The position numbers and the translations under genes are program-made. The notes under the pieces are model-generated. The model ran no database searches. It was not told where the DNA came from and worked only from the letters and a program-made list of their open reading frames with translations. Positions 51,547 through 60,018 of a stretch of DNA of 64,000 nt are shown one piece after another. This stretch comes from Sphingomonas sp. OK281 (lineage in GTDB: Bacteria > Pseudomonadota > Alphaproteobacteria > Sphingomonadales > Sphingomonadaceae), in the NCBI RefSeq assembly GCF_900115295.1, contig NZ_FOVZ01000003.1, positions 517,826-581,825 of the forward strand, given 5' to 3'. Each line of letters begins with the position of its first letter. Within the stretch, counting starts at the first letter, position 1.

Positions 51547-53166
51547 ATGCCGGACACGAGAGACCTTGGCGCGGAGGGCTTTCTCAGCAGGGCCCGAACC
51601 GTCGCTGCGCCGGGCTTCAACCGCTGGCTCGTGCCGCCCTGCGCGCTTGCGATCCACCTGTGTATCGGCATGGCGTATGGTTTCAGCGTGTTCTGGTTGC
51701 CGCTGTCGCGCGCGATCGGGATCACCGATCCGGTCGTCTGCCCGAACCTCTCGCTGCTCGGCGCGCTGACCACCACGACCTGCGACTGGCGGGTCAGCGA
51801 CTTGGTCTGGACGTACACGCTGTTCTTCGTCGTGCTCGGTGCCGCCGCCGCGATATGGGGCGGCTGGCTCGAGCGCGCCGGCCCGCGGAAAGCCGGCGTC
51901 GTCGCGGCATTCTGCTGGTGTGGCGGGATGGGCATCGCCGCGATCGGCATCTCGACGCATCAGCTCTGGTTGATCTGGCTCGGGTCGGGCGTGATCGGCG
52001 GGATCGGACTTGGCCTTGGCTACATCTCGCCCGTCTCGACGCTGATCAAATGGTTTCCTGATCGGCGCGGTATGGCGACCGGGATGGCGATCATGGGCTT
52101 TGGCGGCGGCGCGATGATCGGCGGACCACTCGCCGACCTGTTGATGAAGCATTTCGCGAGCCCGACGGGCGTCGGCGTCTGGCAGACGTTCCTGGTGCTG
52201 GCCTGCGTGTATTTCGTGTTCATGATGGCCGGCGCAATCGGCTACCGCGTCCCCGCCGAGGGTTGGGCACCTGCCGGCTGGACCGCGCCAACATCGGCCA
52301 AGGCGTCGATCAGCCGCTTCAACGTCGCGCTGTCGGACGCGCATCGCACGCCGCAATTCTGGCTGGTGTGGCTGGTGCTGTTCTTCAACGTCTCCGCCTC
52401 GATCGGGATCATCGGCATCGCCTCGCCGATGTTGCAGGAGCTGTTCGGCGGACGCCTGATCGATGCGCCGAGCGTGTTGTTCACGGCATTCGACGACGAC
52501 CAGAAGAAGGCGGCGGCGGCGGTCGGCGCAGGCTTCGTCGGCGCGATCAGCTTGTTCAACATCGGCGGGCGGTTCTTCTGGGCCTGGCTGTCCGATCGGA
52601 TCGGCCGCAAACCCCTGTTCGCGACGATCCTCGCGGCAGGCGCAGTGCTCTACGGTTTCGCCGCACCTGCACTCGCTGGCACGACGCTCGGCCTGTTCAT
52701 TCTGGTCTTCTGCATCCTCGCCTCGATGTACGGCGGTGGTTTCGCGACGGCGCCTGCGTATCTCGCCGACCTGTTCGGGACGAAATATGTCGGCGCGATC
52801 CACGGCCGATTGCTGACCGCTTGGTCGACCGCGGGGGTCGTCGGACCGCTGCTCGTCGCGAACATGCGTGACCGCGCGATCGCGGCGGGCGTGCCGCGCA
52901 GCGATATCTACCCGCCGATCTTTCTGGTGCTGGCGGCGATGCTGGTTGCGGGGTTCGTCGCGAACCTGTTCGTCCGGCCGGTAGCTGCCAAGTTCCACAT
53001 GGCGGCGGACGACCGACCGATCGCAGTCGACACGGTCGCTGGCGGTACGGCGGCGGCGACAACCGGCACCTCGCCGATCGTCGTGTTCGCGTGGCTGGCC
53101 GTCGGGCTGCCGATCCTCTGGGGGATCTACATGACGCTGTCGAAGGCGTTGATCCTGCTCAAATAG
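51547..53166 (+). CDS. OFA family MFS transporter (oxalate/formate antiporter-like)
   Basis: 539 residues with about 12 membrane segments. Landmarks are IHLCIGMAYGFSVFWLPLSR in the first helix, GWLERAGPRKAGVV after helix 2, GLGYISPVSTLIKWFPDRRG and WLSDRIGRKPLF, which fit the OFA branch of the major facilitator superfamily. There is an extra central loop with PAEGWAPAGW. The neighbouring FAH-type gene suggests transport of a short carboxylate, but the substrate is inferred. Confidence 0.9.
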   Translation: MPDTRDLGAEGFLSRARTVAAPGFNRWLVPPCALAIHLCIGMAYGFSVFWLPLSRAIGITDPVVCPNLSLLGALTTTTCDWRVSDLVWTYTLFFVVLGAAAAIWGGWLERAGPRKAGVVAAFCWCGGMGIAAIGISTHQLWLIWLGSGVIGGIGLGLGYISPVSTLIKWFPDRRGMATGMAIMGFGGGAMIGGPLADLLMKHFASPTGVGVWQTFLVLACVYFVFMMAGAIGYRVPAEGWAPAGWTAPTSAKASISRFNVALSDAHRTPQFWLVWLVLFFNVSASIGIIGIASPMLQELFGGRLIDAPSVLFTAFDDDQKKAAAAVGAGFVGAISLFNIGGRFFWAWLSDRIGRKPLFATILAAGAVLYGFAAPALAGTTLGLFILVFCILASMYGGGFATAPAYLADLFGTKYVGAIHGRLLTAWSTAGVVGPLLVANMRDRAIAAGVPRSDIYPPIFLVLAAMLVAGFVANLFVRPVAAKFHMAADDRPIAVDTVAGGTAAATTGTSPIVVFAWLAVGLPILWGIYMTLSKALILLK

Positions 53167-53225
53167 AACGCAACCTATCCGCGCCGACATGGGTTGCCCC
53201 TGCTCAATCTTCAGAGGAGCAACCC

Positions 53226-54119
53226 ATGGCCGACCGGCTCACGATGCAGGATCCGCGAACGCAATATCCGCAGCCCCCCTTCCCGCAACAGCCGCAGGAA
53301 GCACCGGGGATCGCGTCGAAGATGGATCCGAAACCCGATCACGGCGAGACCAGCTACAAGGGCTCGGGCAAGCTGGCGGGGCGCAAGGCGCTCATCACCG
53401 GCGGCGATAGCGGCATTGGCCGTGCTGCGGCGATCGCCTATGCGCGCGAAGGTGCCGACGTCGCGATCGTCTATCTCCCCGCCGAAGAGACCGATGCGAA
53501 GGAAGTCGTCGCGCTGATCGAGGCGGAAGGGCGCAAGGCCCTCGCGCTGCCGGGCGACGTGAAGGACGAGTCGTTCTGCCGCGCCGCGGTCCAGCAGACG
53601 GTCGATGCCTTCGGTGGTCTCGACGTGCTGGTGGTCAACGCCGGGCGCCAGCAGACGCGGCCGACCGTCGCCGATATCTCGACCGACGATTTCGACCAGA
53701 CGATGAAGACCAACGTCTATGCACTGCACTGGTTCGTGCAGGCCGCCGTACCGCACCTCCCCGTCGGTGCGGCAGTGGTTACGACGGCGTCGGTGCAGGG
53801 CTATGATCCGTCGGACAATCTGCTCGACTATGCGACCACCAAGGCGGCGATCGTCGCGTATACCAAGGGTCTCGCCAAGCAGCTGATCGAGAAGGGCATC
53901 CGCGCCAACGTCGTCGCGCCGGGGCCGTTCTGGACGGTGCTCCAGCCCAGCGGTGGCCAGCCGCAGGAGTCGGTCGAGACGTTCGGATCGAAGAGCCATT
54001 TTGGCCGTCCGGGCCAGCCCGTCGAGATCGCGCCGGTGTATGTGCTGCTCGCCTCGCAAGAAGGCAGCTACACCACCGGCGAAGTGTACGGCGTAACCGG
54101 CGGCGCCGGCGTAGCCTGA
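53226..54119 (+). CDS. SDR family oxidoreductase (YghA-like)
   Basis: 297 residues from ATG 53226, preceded by AGAGGAGC. An N-terminal extension of about 45 residues (PQPPFPQQPQEAPG) is typical of the YghA group. The NAD(P) motif TGGDSGIGRAAA, the NAG motif (VVNAGRQQTRP), the active-site Ser with Tyr-x3-Lys (TTASVQGY, then LDYATTKAA) and the C-terminal GEVYGVTGG are all present. The substrate is unknown; relatives are general-stress enzymes. Confidence 0.93.
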   Translation: MADRLTMQDPRTQYPQPPFPQQPQEAPGIASKMDPKPDHGETSYKGSGKLAGRKALITGGDSGIGRAAAIAYAREGADVAIVYLPAEETDAKEVVALIEAEGRKALALPGDVKDESFCRAAVQQTVDAFGGLDVLVVNAGRQQTRPTVADISTDDFDQTMKTNVYALHWFVQAAVPHLPVGAAVVTTASVQGYDPSDNLLDYATTKAAIVAYTKGLAKQLIEKGIRANVVAPGPFWTVLQPSGGQPQESVETFGSKSHFGRPGQPVEIAPVYVLLASQEGSYTTGEVYGVTGGAGVA

Positions 54120-54125
54120 CGCCCT

Positions 54126-54251
54126 AATCCTCCCCCGCCAGGGGGAGGTGGCACCGAAGGTGACGGAGGGGGAGGACTGCGCAACCGCTGTTACCCTTAC
54201 CTCCCCCTCCGTCTGGCAAGCGCCAGCCACCTCCCCCAAGGGGGGAGGATC
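54126..54251. repeat. Palindromic repeat, family B, copy 3
   Basis: About 126 bp from AATCCTCCCC to GGGGAGGATC. Arms CCTCCCCCGCCAGGGGGAGG and CCTCCCCCAAGGGGGGAGG; inner ACGGAGGGGGAGG pairs with CCTCCCCCTCCGT. It occupies half of the 246-bp gap between the SDR and PepSY genes and probably ends the SDR transcript. The rest of this gap shows nothing clear. Confidence 0.87.
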
Positions 54252-54365
54252 AGTTGGTAAGGCCCCTAGCCCCAACGTCGCTATTGCACATCGTTATCAA
54301 AACTGTACCTGTGTCCCGGTGAACGTCCGGCAGATCATACCCCTCGTCGAAACTGCTCCCCGCGC

Positions 54366-55499
54366 ATGACCCGCGGCACGATCAAGACCTGGTATCTCGT
54401 CCACAAGTGGACGAGCCTGATCTGCACCGCGTTCCTGCTGATGCTCTGCGTGACCGGCCTGCCGCTGATCTTCGATGAGGAGATCGATGGCTGGCTCGAC
54501 CCGCCGGCGCCGATGGCGACGCTGCCTGCAAACACGCCGTCGCTGTCTCTCGACGCCATTCTAGGCCGCGCTGCAAAGGCCGCCCCTGGCGAGATTCCGC
54601 TCTACGTCAGCTTCGACGACGAGCGCCCTATCGTCTACGTCACCACCGGCCCGACGCCCGATGCCGCCCCCGCGGCAATGCACTTTCTCGCGTTCGACGC
54701 GCGCACCGGGGCGAAGATGCCCCCTTATGTCCCCGGCGTGATGGCGTTCATCCTGAAGCTCCACACCGACATGTTCCTCGGCTTCTGGGCCGAGATCTTC
54801 CTCGGCGTGATGGGCCTGCTCTTCTTCGCCGCGATCGTCTCGGGCGTCGTGCTCTACGCCCCATTCATGGCCAAGCTCGACTTCGGTACGCTGCGTCGCG
54901 GTCGCAGCAAGCGGCTCGGCTGGCTCGATCGCCACAACCTGCTCGGCATCGTCACGCTCGCCTGGGCGAGCGTCGTCGGCGTGACGGGCACGATCAATAC
55001 GTTCGTCGTGCCGATCACCGGCATCTGGAAGGCGAACGGCCTCGCCGAGATCATCGCCAGCGAGGCACGCACGCCATTGCCGGCCCAACGCGCCTCGGTC
55101 CAGGCCGCGCTCGACGCGGTGCAACGCGAGGCGCCCGAGATGAAGCCGCAGTTCATCGCCTTCCCCGGCGTCGTCTTCAGCAGCCACCATCATTACGCCG
55201 TCTTCCTCAAGGGCGCGACGCCGCTGACGTCGAAGCTGTTGCTGCCCGGCTTCGTCGATGCCGCGACCGGACGGCTCGACGCGGTCGTGCCGATGCCGTG
55301 GTACATGCAGGCGATGCTGCTCGCACAGCCGCTGCATTTCGGGAATTACGGCGGCCTTGCGATGAAGATCATCTGGGCGCTCTTCGACATATTGACGATC
55401 ATCGTGCTCGGCAGCGGGCTGTATCTTTGGCTGCGTCGTCGCGGCGGTCCGAGCGACCAGCGCGTCCGCGAAGTCGTGATGGCGGGAGAAATCGCATGA
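54366..55499 (+). CDS. PepSY-associated transmembrane protein
   Basis: 377 residues with four or five membrane segments: WYLVHKWTSLICTAFLLMLCVTGLPLIF first, FWAEIFLGVMGLLFFAAIVSGVVLY, then WLDRHNLLGIVTLAWASVVGVTGTIN and a C-terminal helix near ILTIIVLGSGLYLWL. Conserved histidines (VHKW, LHTDMF, LDRHNLLG, HHHY) are typical of the PepSY_TM family, many of which are iron-linked reductases. The start codon is weakly supported. The stop overlaps a small membrane protein (ATGA). Confidence 0.88.
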   Translation: MTRGTIKTWYLVHKWTSLICTAFLLMLCVTGLPLIFDEEIDGWLDPPAPMATLPANTPSLSLDAILGRAAKAAPGEIPLYVSFDDERPIVYVTTGPTPDAAPAAMHFLAFDARTGAKMPPYVPGVMAFILKLHTDMFLGFWAEIFLGVMGLLFFAAIVSGVVLYAPFMAKLDFGTLRRGRSKRLGWLDRHNLLGIVTLAWASVVGVTGTINTFVVPITGIWKANGLAEIIASEARTPLPAQRASVQAALDAVQREAPEMKPQFIAFPGVVFSSHHHYAVFLKGATPLTSKLLLPGFVDAATGRLDAVVPMPWYMQAMLLAQPLHFGNYGGLAMKIIWALFDILTIIVLGSGLYLWLRRRGGPSDQRVREVVMAGEIA

Positions 55500-55717
55500 C
55501 CCACAAGACCAACGGCCAGATTTTCGCACTGCCGATCCTGCTCGGAGTGTCGACCGTCGCGGGGCTCGGCGCAGGCCTGATCGGCGACGGTGTCTGGGAT
55601 GTCGGCGCAGGCCTGCTGCTGGCGCTGCCACTCGTTGTGACCGGCCGCTACTGGGTCCGCCCGCCCGAACGGGTGCTGCGCCGTCAACAGCTCCAGCCCG
55701 CACCGATACGGCGATAA
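55496..55717 (+). CDS. Small two-helix membrane protein
   Basis: 73 residues with two hydrophobic segments (about 9-29, FALPILLGVSTVAGLGAGLIG, and 34-48) and a basic C-terminus (RPPERVLRRQQLQPAPIRR). The ATG overlaps the PepSY gene stop (ATGA), so it is probably a partner of that protein. No known domain. Confidence 0.75.
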   Translation: MTHKTNGQIFALPILLGVSTVAGLGAGLIGDGVWDVGAGLLLALPLVVTGRYWVRPPERVLRRQQLQPAPIRR

Positions 55718-55780
55718 CGCGGAGCCGGCATGATACCGGCTCCGCGCTAGTGTCAGATCGCCCTGGTGAGGCGAACGGCG

Positions 55781-56473
55781 TCAGGTCGCCGGATTAGCCT
55801 GCCGGGCTGGCACGCTTGGGAGCGCACCGACGGGAGCGGCACCCGGCGCGGGAGCAATTGCACCCGGAGCGATCGGCGGCGGCGGTGCCACGCCCGCTGG
55901 CGGCGGGGGAGCCATACCGGCTGGCGGCGGCGGGGGAGCACCCGGACCGCCCGGGCCACCGGGACCACCGGGGCCATCACGACCAGGACCACCCGGGCCA
56001 TCGCGACCCGGGCCATCACGACCAGGACCGCCAGGACCATGCGGGCCACGCGGCGGGCCGCCGACCGGGCCCAGCGCCGTTACCTTGCCGCCGGGTGCGA
56101 CCAGGAACGAGGCGTGGACGAAGCCATCCTCGAACCGACCCTGGATCATCACCGGCTGCCCCGCCGTGACCAGGTTGCTGCCCTCGCCTTCGCGGCCCAG
56201 ATCGACCAGCGCGCGACCGGTGCGGTCGGCCATCACGAACTTGTTGCCGTATTTCTCGGCGACCGTGCCGCGGATCGTGACGATACCATCCGACTGAAGC
56301 GAGCGGATCGCAACCGGGGTGGCAGGCGCCATCGTCACGCTGGGACGGGTCGCAACGACGGTGACGGCACCGGCGGCGCCACCGACGACGAGCAGGCCAG
56401 CCGCGGCGAGTGCCAGACGGTTGCGACGGAGATTGAAGCGCTTGTTCGGCGCGATATGGGAATGTTCGGTCAT
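55781..56473 (-). CDS. BOF (YgiW-like OB-fold) envelope protein with collagen-like tail
   Basis: 230 residues. A basic N-terminus and membrane or signal helix (about 22-43, LALAAAGLLVVGGAAGAVTVVA) precede an OB-fold-like region, IRGTVAEKYGNKFVMADRTG to FEDGFVHASFLVAPGG. A Gly-Pro-rich tail with GRDGPG repeats (about 145-180) then gives way to PPPPPAG repeats. It is divergent from a two-component pair, like ygiW next to qseBC in E. coli. The start is placed at ATG 56473; an upstream ATG at 56572 is not supported. Confidence 0.78.
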   Translation of the reverse strand: MTEHSHIAPNKRFNLRRNRLALAAAGLLVVGGAAGAVTVVATRPSVTMAPATPVAIRSLQSDGIVTIRGTVAEKYGNKFVMADRTGRALVDLGREGEGSNLVTAGQPVMIQGRFEDGFVHASFLVAPGGKVTALGPVGGPPRGPHGPGGPGRDGPGRDGPGGPGRDGPGGPGGPGGPGAPPPPPAGMAPPPPAGVAPPPPIAPGAIAPAPGAAPVGALPSVPARQANPAT

Positions 56474-56578
56474 TGCGTCGTTCCTCTCATTGGTTGACGA
56501 ATCACCGTTTAGGCGCGCGCTGCCGACGCCCGCTGAACCAAGCCGTTCAGATTCCGTTGGGGTCTCAGGCATAGGGAC

Positions 56579-57250
56579 ATGCGCATGCGGGTATTATTGG
56601 TCGAGGACGATGTGGCGATCGCCGACGGGCTGGCGCGGGCGTTGCGCGCAGAGCATTTCGCCGTCGACGTCGCCACCAATGGCGAGGATGGCGGCCATCT
56701 GGGCGCCACTGAACTCTATGACGCTGCCGTGCTCGACCTCGGCCTGCCCAAGCGCGACGGCCTGTCGGTCTTGCGCGACTGGCGCGCAGCGGGACGAGAC
56801 CTGCCGGTGCTGATCCTGACCGCGCGCGACGGCTGGTCGGAAAAGGTCGAAGGCTTCAAGGCCGGCGCCGACGATTATGTCGTGAAGCCGTTCCGCGTCG
56901 AGGAGGTCGTCATGCGCCTTCGCGCGCTGGTCCGTCGCGCGGCCGGCCATGCCGCGTCGCGCGTCACCTGCGGTCCGCTGACGTTCGACGCGCAACTCGG
57001 CACGTTCGAGCTGAACGGCCTGCCGCTGAAGCTGACCGCGTTCGAATGGCGCGTCCTATCCGCCCTGATACTCCGCCGCGAAGTGGTGATCGAGCGCGCC
57101 GACCTGATCGAACGCGTCTACGAAGGCGACGCGGATATCGACTCGAACTCGATCGAGGTCATCATCGGCCGGTTGCGGCGGAAGATCGGCGCGCAGATGA
57201 TCGAGACGGTGCGTGGCCGCGGGTACCGGCTGACGGCGGACGGTTCGTGA
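56579..57250 (+). CDS. OmpR-family response regulator (QseB/PhoP-like)
   Basis: 223 residues. The receiver domain has the acidic pair ED-D at 9-11, phospho-acceptor Asp53 (AVLDLGLPKRDG), the conserved Thr in LILTARD and Lys in VVKPF. The C-terminal winged helix ends RLRRKIGAQMIETVRGRGYRL. The start could be ATG 56579 or 56585. The cognate kinase lies 181 bp downstream, separated by a family C repeat. Confidence 0.95.
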   Translation: MRMRVLLVEDDVAIADGLARALRAEHFAVDVATNGEDGGHLGATELYDAAVLDLGLPKRDGLSVLRDWRAAGRDLPVLILTARDGWSEKVEGFKAGADDYVVKPFRVEEVVMRLRALVRRAAGHAASRVTCGPLTFDAQLGTFELNGLPLKLTAFEWRVLSALILRREVVIERADLIERVYEGDADIDSNSIEVIIGRLRRKIGAQMIETVRGRGYRLTADGS

Positions 57251-57283
57251 TGATGACGCAAACCCATCATCAAATCCACAGCA

Positions 57284-57389
57284 CCACCCCGGCGAAGGCC
57301 GGGGCCCAATTGGGGGACGCAGCTAACGAGCCGCAGCCCCTGATCATCAATGCCTTCCCAACTGAGCCCCGGCCTTCGCCGGAGTTGGG
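57284..57389. repeat. Palindromic repeat, family C, copy 3 (between regulator and kinase)
   Basis: 106 bp. Left arm CACCCCGGCGAAGGCCGGGG then CCCAATTGGG; right arm CCCAACTGAG then CCCCGGCCTTCGCCGGAGTT. It lies inside the two-component operon and could uncouple expression of the two genes. Confidence 0.87.
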
Positions 57390-57431
57390 TTTGGTGGGCG
57401 GTTCGCTCGACGCCATAGCGCGAGGCCTGCA

Positions 57432-58826
57432 ATGACTCGCCTCCGCCTCATCCCACGCTCCCTCTTCGGCCGAATGCTCGCGATCGCCGCGCTGTCGACC
57501 GGGATCGCGCTCGTGTTCGCCGGCGTCACGATTGGTCACGTCCTCGAACGATTCGTCACCCGCGGGCTCGACGAGCGGCTCGACGCGCAGGTCGCAGTGC
57601 TCGCGCGCGCAGTCCGCCCCGATGCTACGCTAGACCGCAAGCGCGCGATCGACCTGCCCGAGTTCGGCGAACCCGGCTCCGACTGGTCATGGCAGGTCGA
57701 AGGTCCCGCCGGTCGCATCGACAGCGGGACACCCCCAACCGCTGCTGGCTCTACGCCAACCCCGATCGCTCCCCCGCCGTCGGCAATCGCCCCACCAGGC
57801 GATGCCGAACGCCCGCATCCTCCCGGCCCCGACGACCATCAACCCCGCCCTGGCGAAGCGCGCGACCGTAGCGGCGAGCGGCTCCATTCGCGGACCATGG
57901 ACATCACCACACCGCGCGGCACGGTGACGATCACAGCGATCGGCCCCCGCCGGATCGTCGAGGAGCCCCTGCACGAGGCGATGATTCCATTGCTCGGCTC
58001 GCTCGCCGTGCTCGGCGTCGGACTGGCGGTGGCGACCCTGGTGCAGCTCCGCTTCGGCCTGCGTCCCCTCCGCGATCTCCGCACTTCGCTTGCCGCCGTA
58101 CGTGCCGGCACCGAGCGGCATGTCCCTGATAACCAGCCCGGAGAACTGCAACCGCTGGTGACCGAACTCAACGCCCTGATCGACCAGAACGCGGCCGGGC
58201 TCGCCCATGCCCGCCAGCACGTCGCCAATCTCGCGCACGGCCTGAAGACCCCCCTCGCCGCGCTTTCGCTCAAGCTTGCCGAGGCGAACGCCGACCCGGA
58301 TGTCCGGGACATGGTCGACCAGATTGACCGTCGTGTTCGCCATCACCTCGGTCGCGCGCGCACCGATGCGACTGGCGGCGCTCGCACCCGTTCGCCGATC
58401 GCCTCGGCGGTCGCCGATCTCGTTGCGGTGCTGAGGCGCATCCATGCCGATCGTCCGATGGCGGTCGATATCGCGATCCCGAATGATATTGCCGTCGCGA
58501 TCGACCCGCAGGACCTCGACGAGATGCTCGGCAACCTCCTCGACAATGCCTGGCGTCACGCGCGCTCGGCGCTCTCGATTACGGCCGCCTCGATCGACGG
58601 CGTCGTCACACTGGAGATTGCCGACGACGGAGACGGCCTCGACGACACTGCGATGGCCCAGGCGGTGCTACCCGGCCGTCGTCTCGACGAACGTGGCGAC
58701 GGGCATGGCTTCGGCCTGTCGATCACGCGCGAACTCGCCGAACTGAATGGGGGTACGGTGACGCTCCACCGTTCCCCCGTACTGAACGGACTTCTGGTCC
58801 GATTGACGCTGCCGCAGCGCCGCTGA
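57432..58826 (+). CDS. Sensor histidine kinase (QseC/PhoQ-like)
   Basis: 464 residues. Membrane segments at about 13-35 and 184-206 flank a periplasmic sensor that contains a Pro-rich stretch (about 100-140, PIAPPPSAIAPPG). A HAMP-like region is followed by the phospho-acceptor His269 (NLAHGLKTPLAAL). The ATPase motifs are NLLDNAWRHA, DDGDGLDD and HGFGLSI. It pairs with the upstream response regulator. The signal is unknown. Confidence 0.93.
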   Translation: MTRLRLIPRSLFGRMLAIAALSTGIALVFAGVTIGHVLERFVTRGLDERLDAQVAVLARAVRPDATLDRKRAIDLPEFGEPGSDWSWQVEGPAGRIDSGTPPTAAGSTPTPIAPPPSAIAPPGDAERPHPPGPDDHQPRPGEARDRSGERLHSRTMDITTPRGTVTITAIGPRRIVEEPLHEAMIPLLGSLAVLGVGLAVATLVQLRFGLRPLRDLRTSLAAVRAGTERHVPDNQPGELQPLVTELNALIDQNAAGLAHARQHVANLAHGLKTPLAALSLKLAEANADPDVRDMVDQIDRRVRHHLGRARTDATGGARTRSPIASAVADLVAVLRRIHADRPMAVDIAIPNDIAVAIDPQDLDEMLGNLLDNAWRHARSALSITAASIDGVVTLEIADDGDGLDDTAMAQAVLPGRRLDERGDGHGFGLSITRELAELNGGTVTLHRSPVLNGLLVRLTLPQRR

Positions 58827-58894
58827 CCTCGTACACGCTCGCTATCCGATCCGGCCGCGCACGTTCAGTTACAGGAACAAGCGGACAGCTTCAG

Positions 58895-59887
58895 TCAGAG
58901 CGCCCGGACGACGACCCGCGACGGCGTGGCCTTCGCCAGGGTGTTGCGCAACGGGAGCGTGAACGGTGCTGCTTCGATCTCGAACATGTCGCCGTCCTGC
59001 GTCGTGATCCCTTCGCTGAATGACAGCGTCGCCGTCCCGAAGAAATGGACATGGACGTCGCCCGGCCGGCGGAACAGGTCGTATTTGAAATGATGCGCTT
59101 CCAGGTTGGCGATCGTGTGCGACATGTTCGCTTCGCCCGACAGGAACGGCTTCTCCCACAACAGCGCGCCGTCGCGGTGGATCCGGCTCATCCCCTCGAT
59201 ATGGTCCGGGATTGCACCGGTCAGCAACTCCGGCCCCAGTGCAGCCTGACGCAGTTTCGAATGCGCCAGCCACAGGTAATTGTGCCGCTCGGTCACATGG
59301 TCGCTGAACTCGTTCGCCAGGCACAGGCCGAGCCGGAAAGGTGTGCCGTCCGGTCCGATCAGGTAGATGCCAGCAAGTTCGGGTTCCTCGCCGCCGTCCT
59401 GCGCGAAGGCAGGACTGGTCAATGCCCCGCCGGGGGCGACAAGCCCCGACCCGTCGCCCTTGTAGAACCATTCGGGCTGCTGCCCGGTTTCGCCCGTCGC
59501 CGGCTTGCCGCCGGCGACGCCGTCGAGGAACATGCGCATCGAATCGGTCAGCGTCTCCGCCGCCGCGGCGGCGCGGTGCATCTTGTCGCGACCTTCCGCG
59601 GACCCGAGATGTGTCAATCCGGTCCCGGTCATGATCAGGTGTGCGGGATCGGCGTGGTCGATCGGAGAGATCAGCCGTCCCGCCGCCAGTTCAGCGGCAA
59701 CGTCCACCGCGCCGTTGGTGCCATAGGCTTCGACCGCTTCGGCCAGGCCGGTGCCGTCGGCGATCGCGCGCGACGCCAGCGCCCGAACATTATCGACGCC
59801 CGTCACGAACGCCGCGCCCTCTGGGGTTGCCGCGATCACCGACCGCGCGCCGTTCGCCGCACGGTGCTGCAACAGACGCATACTCAT
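58895..59887 (-). CDS. AraD1/GguC family protein (FAH-like fold)
   Basis: 330 residues. The sequence contains IMTGTGLTHLGSAEGRDKMH, QPEWFYKGDGSGLVAPG, EPELAGIYLIGPDGTPFRLG, CLANEFSDHVTERHNYLWLAHSKLR and the VHVHFFGTATLSF segment. These match the AraD1 (GguC) family linked to non-phosphorylative pentose and sugar-acid pathways. It is divergent from the FadR-type regulator. It would act late in sugar-acid breakdown, but the exact reaction is inferred. Confidence 0.85.
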   Translation of the reverse strand: MSMRLLQHRAANGARSVIAATPEGAAFVTGVDNVRALASRAIADGTGLAEAVEAYGTNGAVDVAAELAAGRLISPIDHADPAHLIMTGTGLTHLGSAEGRDKMHRAAAAAETLTDSMRMFLDGVAGGKPATGETGQQPEWFYKGDGSGLVAPGGALTSPAFAQDGGEEPELAGIYLIGPDGTPFRLGLCLANEFSDHVTERHNYLWLAHSKLRQAALGPELLTGAIPDHIEGMSRIHRDGALLWEKPFLSGEANMSHTIANLEAHHFKYDLFRRPGDVHVHFFGTATLSFSEGITTQDGDMFEIEAAPFTLPLRNTLAKATPSRVVVRAL

Positions 59888-59923
59888 CTCGGTATCTCCT
59901 CGGACGACGGGCCGTGCTCGACC

Positions 59924-59995
59924 AATTACTCGGACTTAAACTTTGCGTTCAAACTTGACAACGGTTGTCGTTCCACCACGCTGATCCGAGTATTA
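59924..59995. promoter_or_regulatory. Divergent regulatory region with nested inverted repeats
   Basis: The outer arms are AATTACTCGGAC (59924-59935) and ATCCGAGTATTA (59984-59995). Centred between them is the dyad GACAA-CGG-TTGTC (59957-59969). The region sits between the AraD1-like gene and the FadR-type regulator and is a good candidate autoregulatory operator. Confidence 0.5.
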
Positions 59996-60018
59996 TGACG
60001 CTCCAGGGGGCAATTAGC

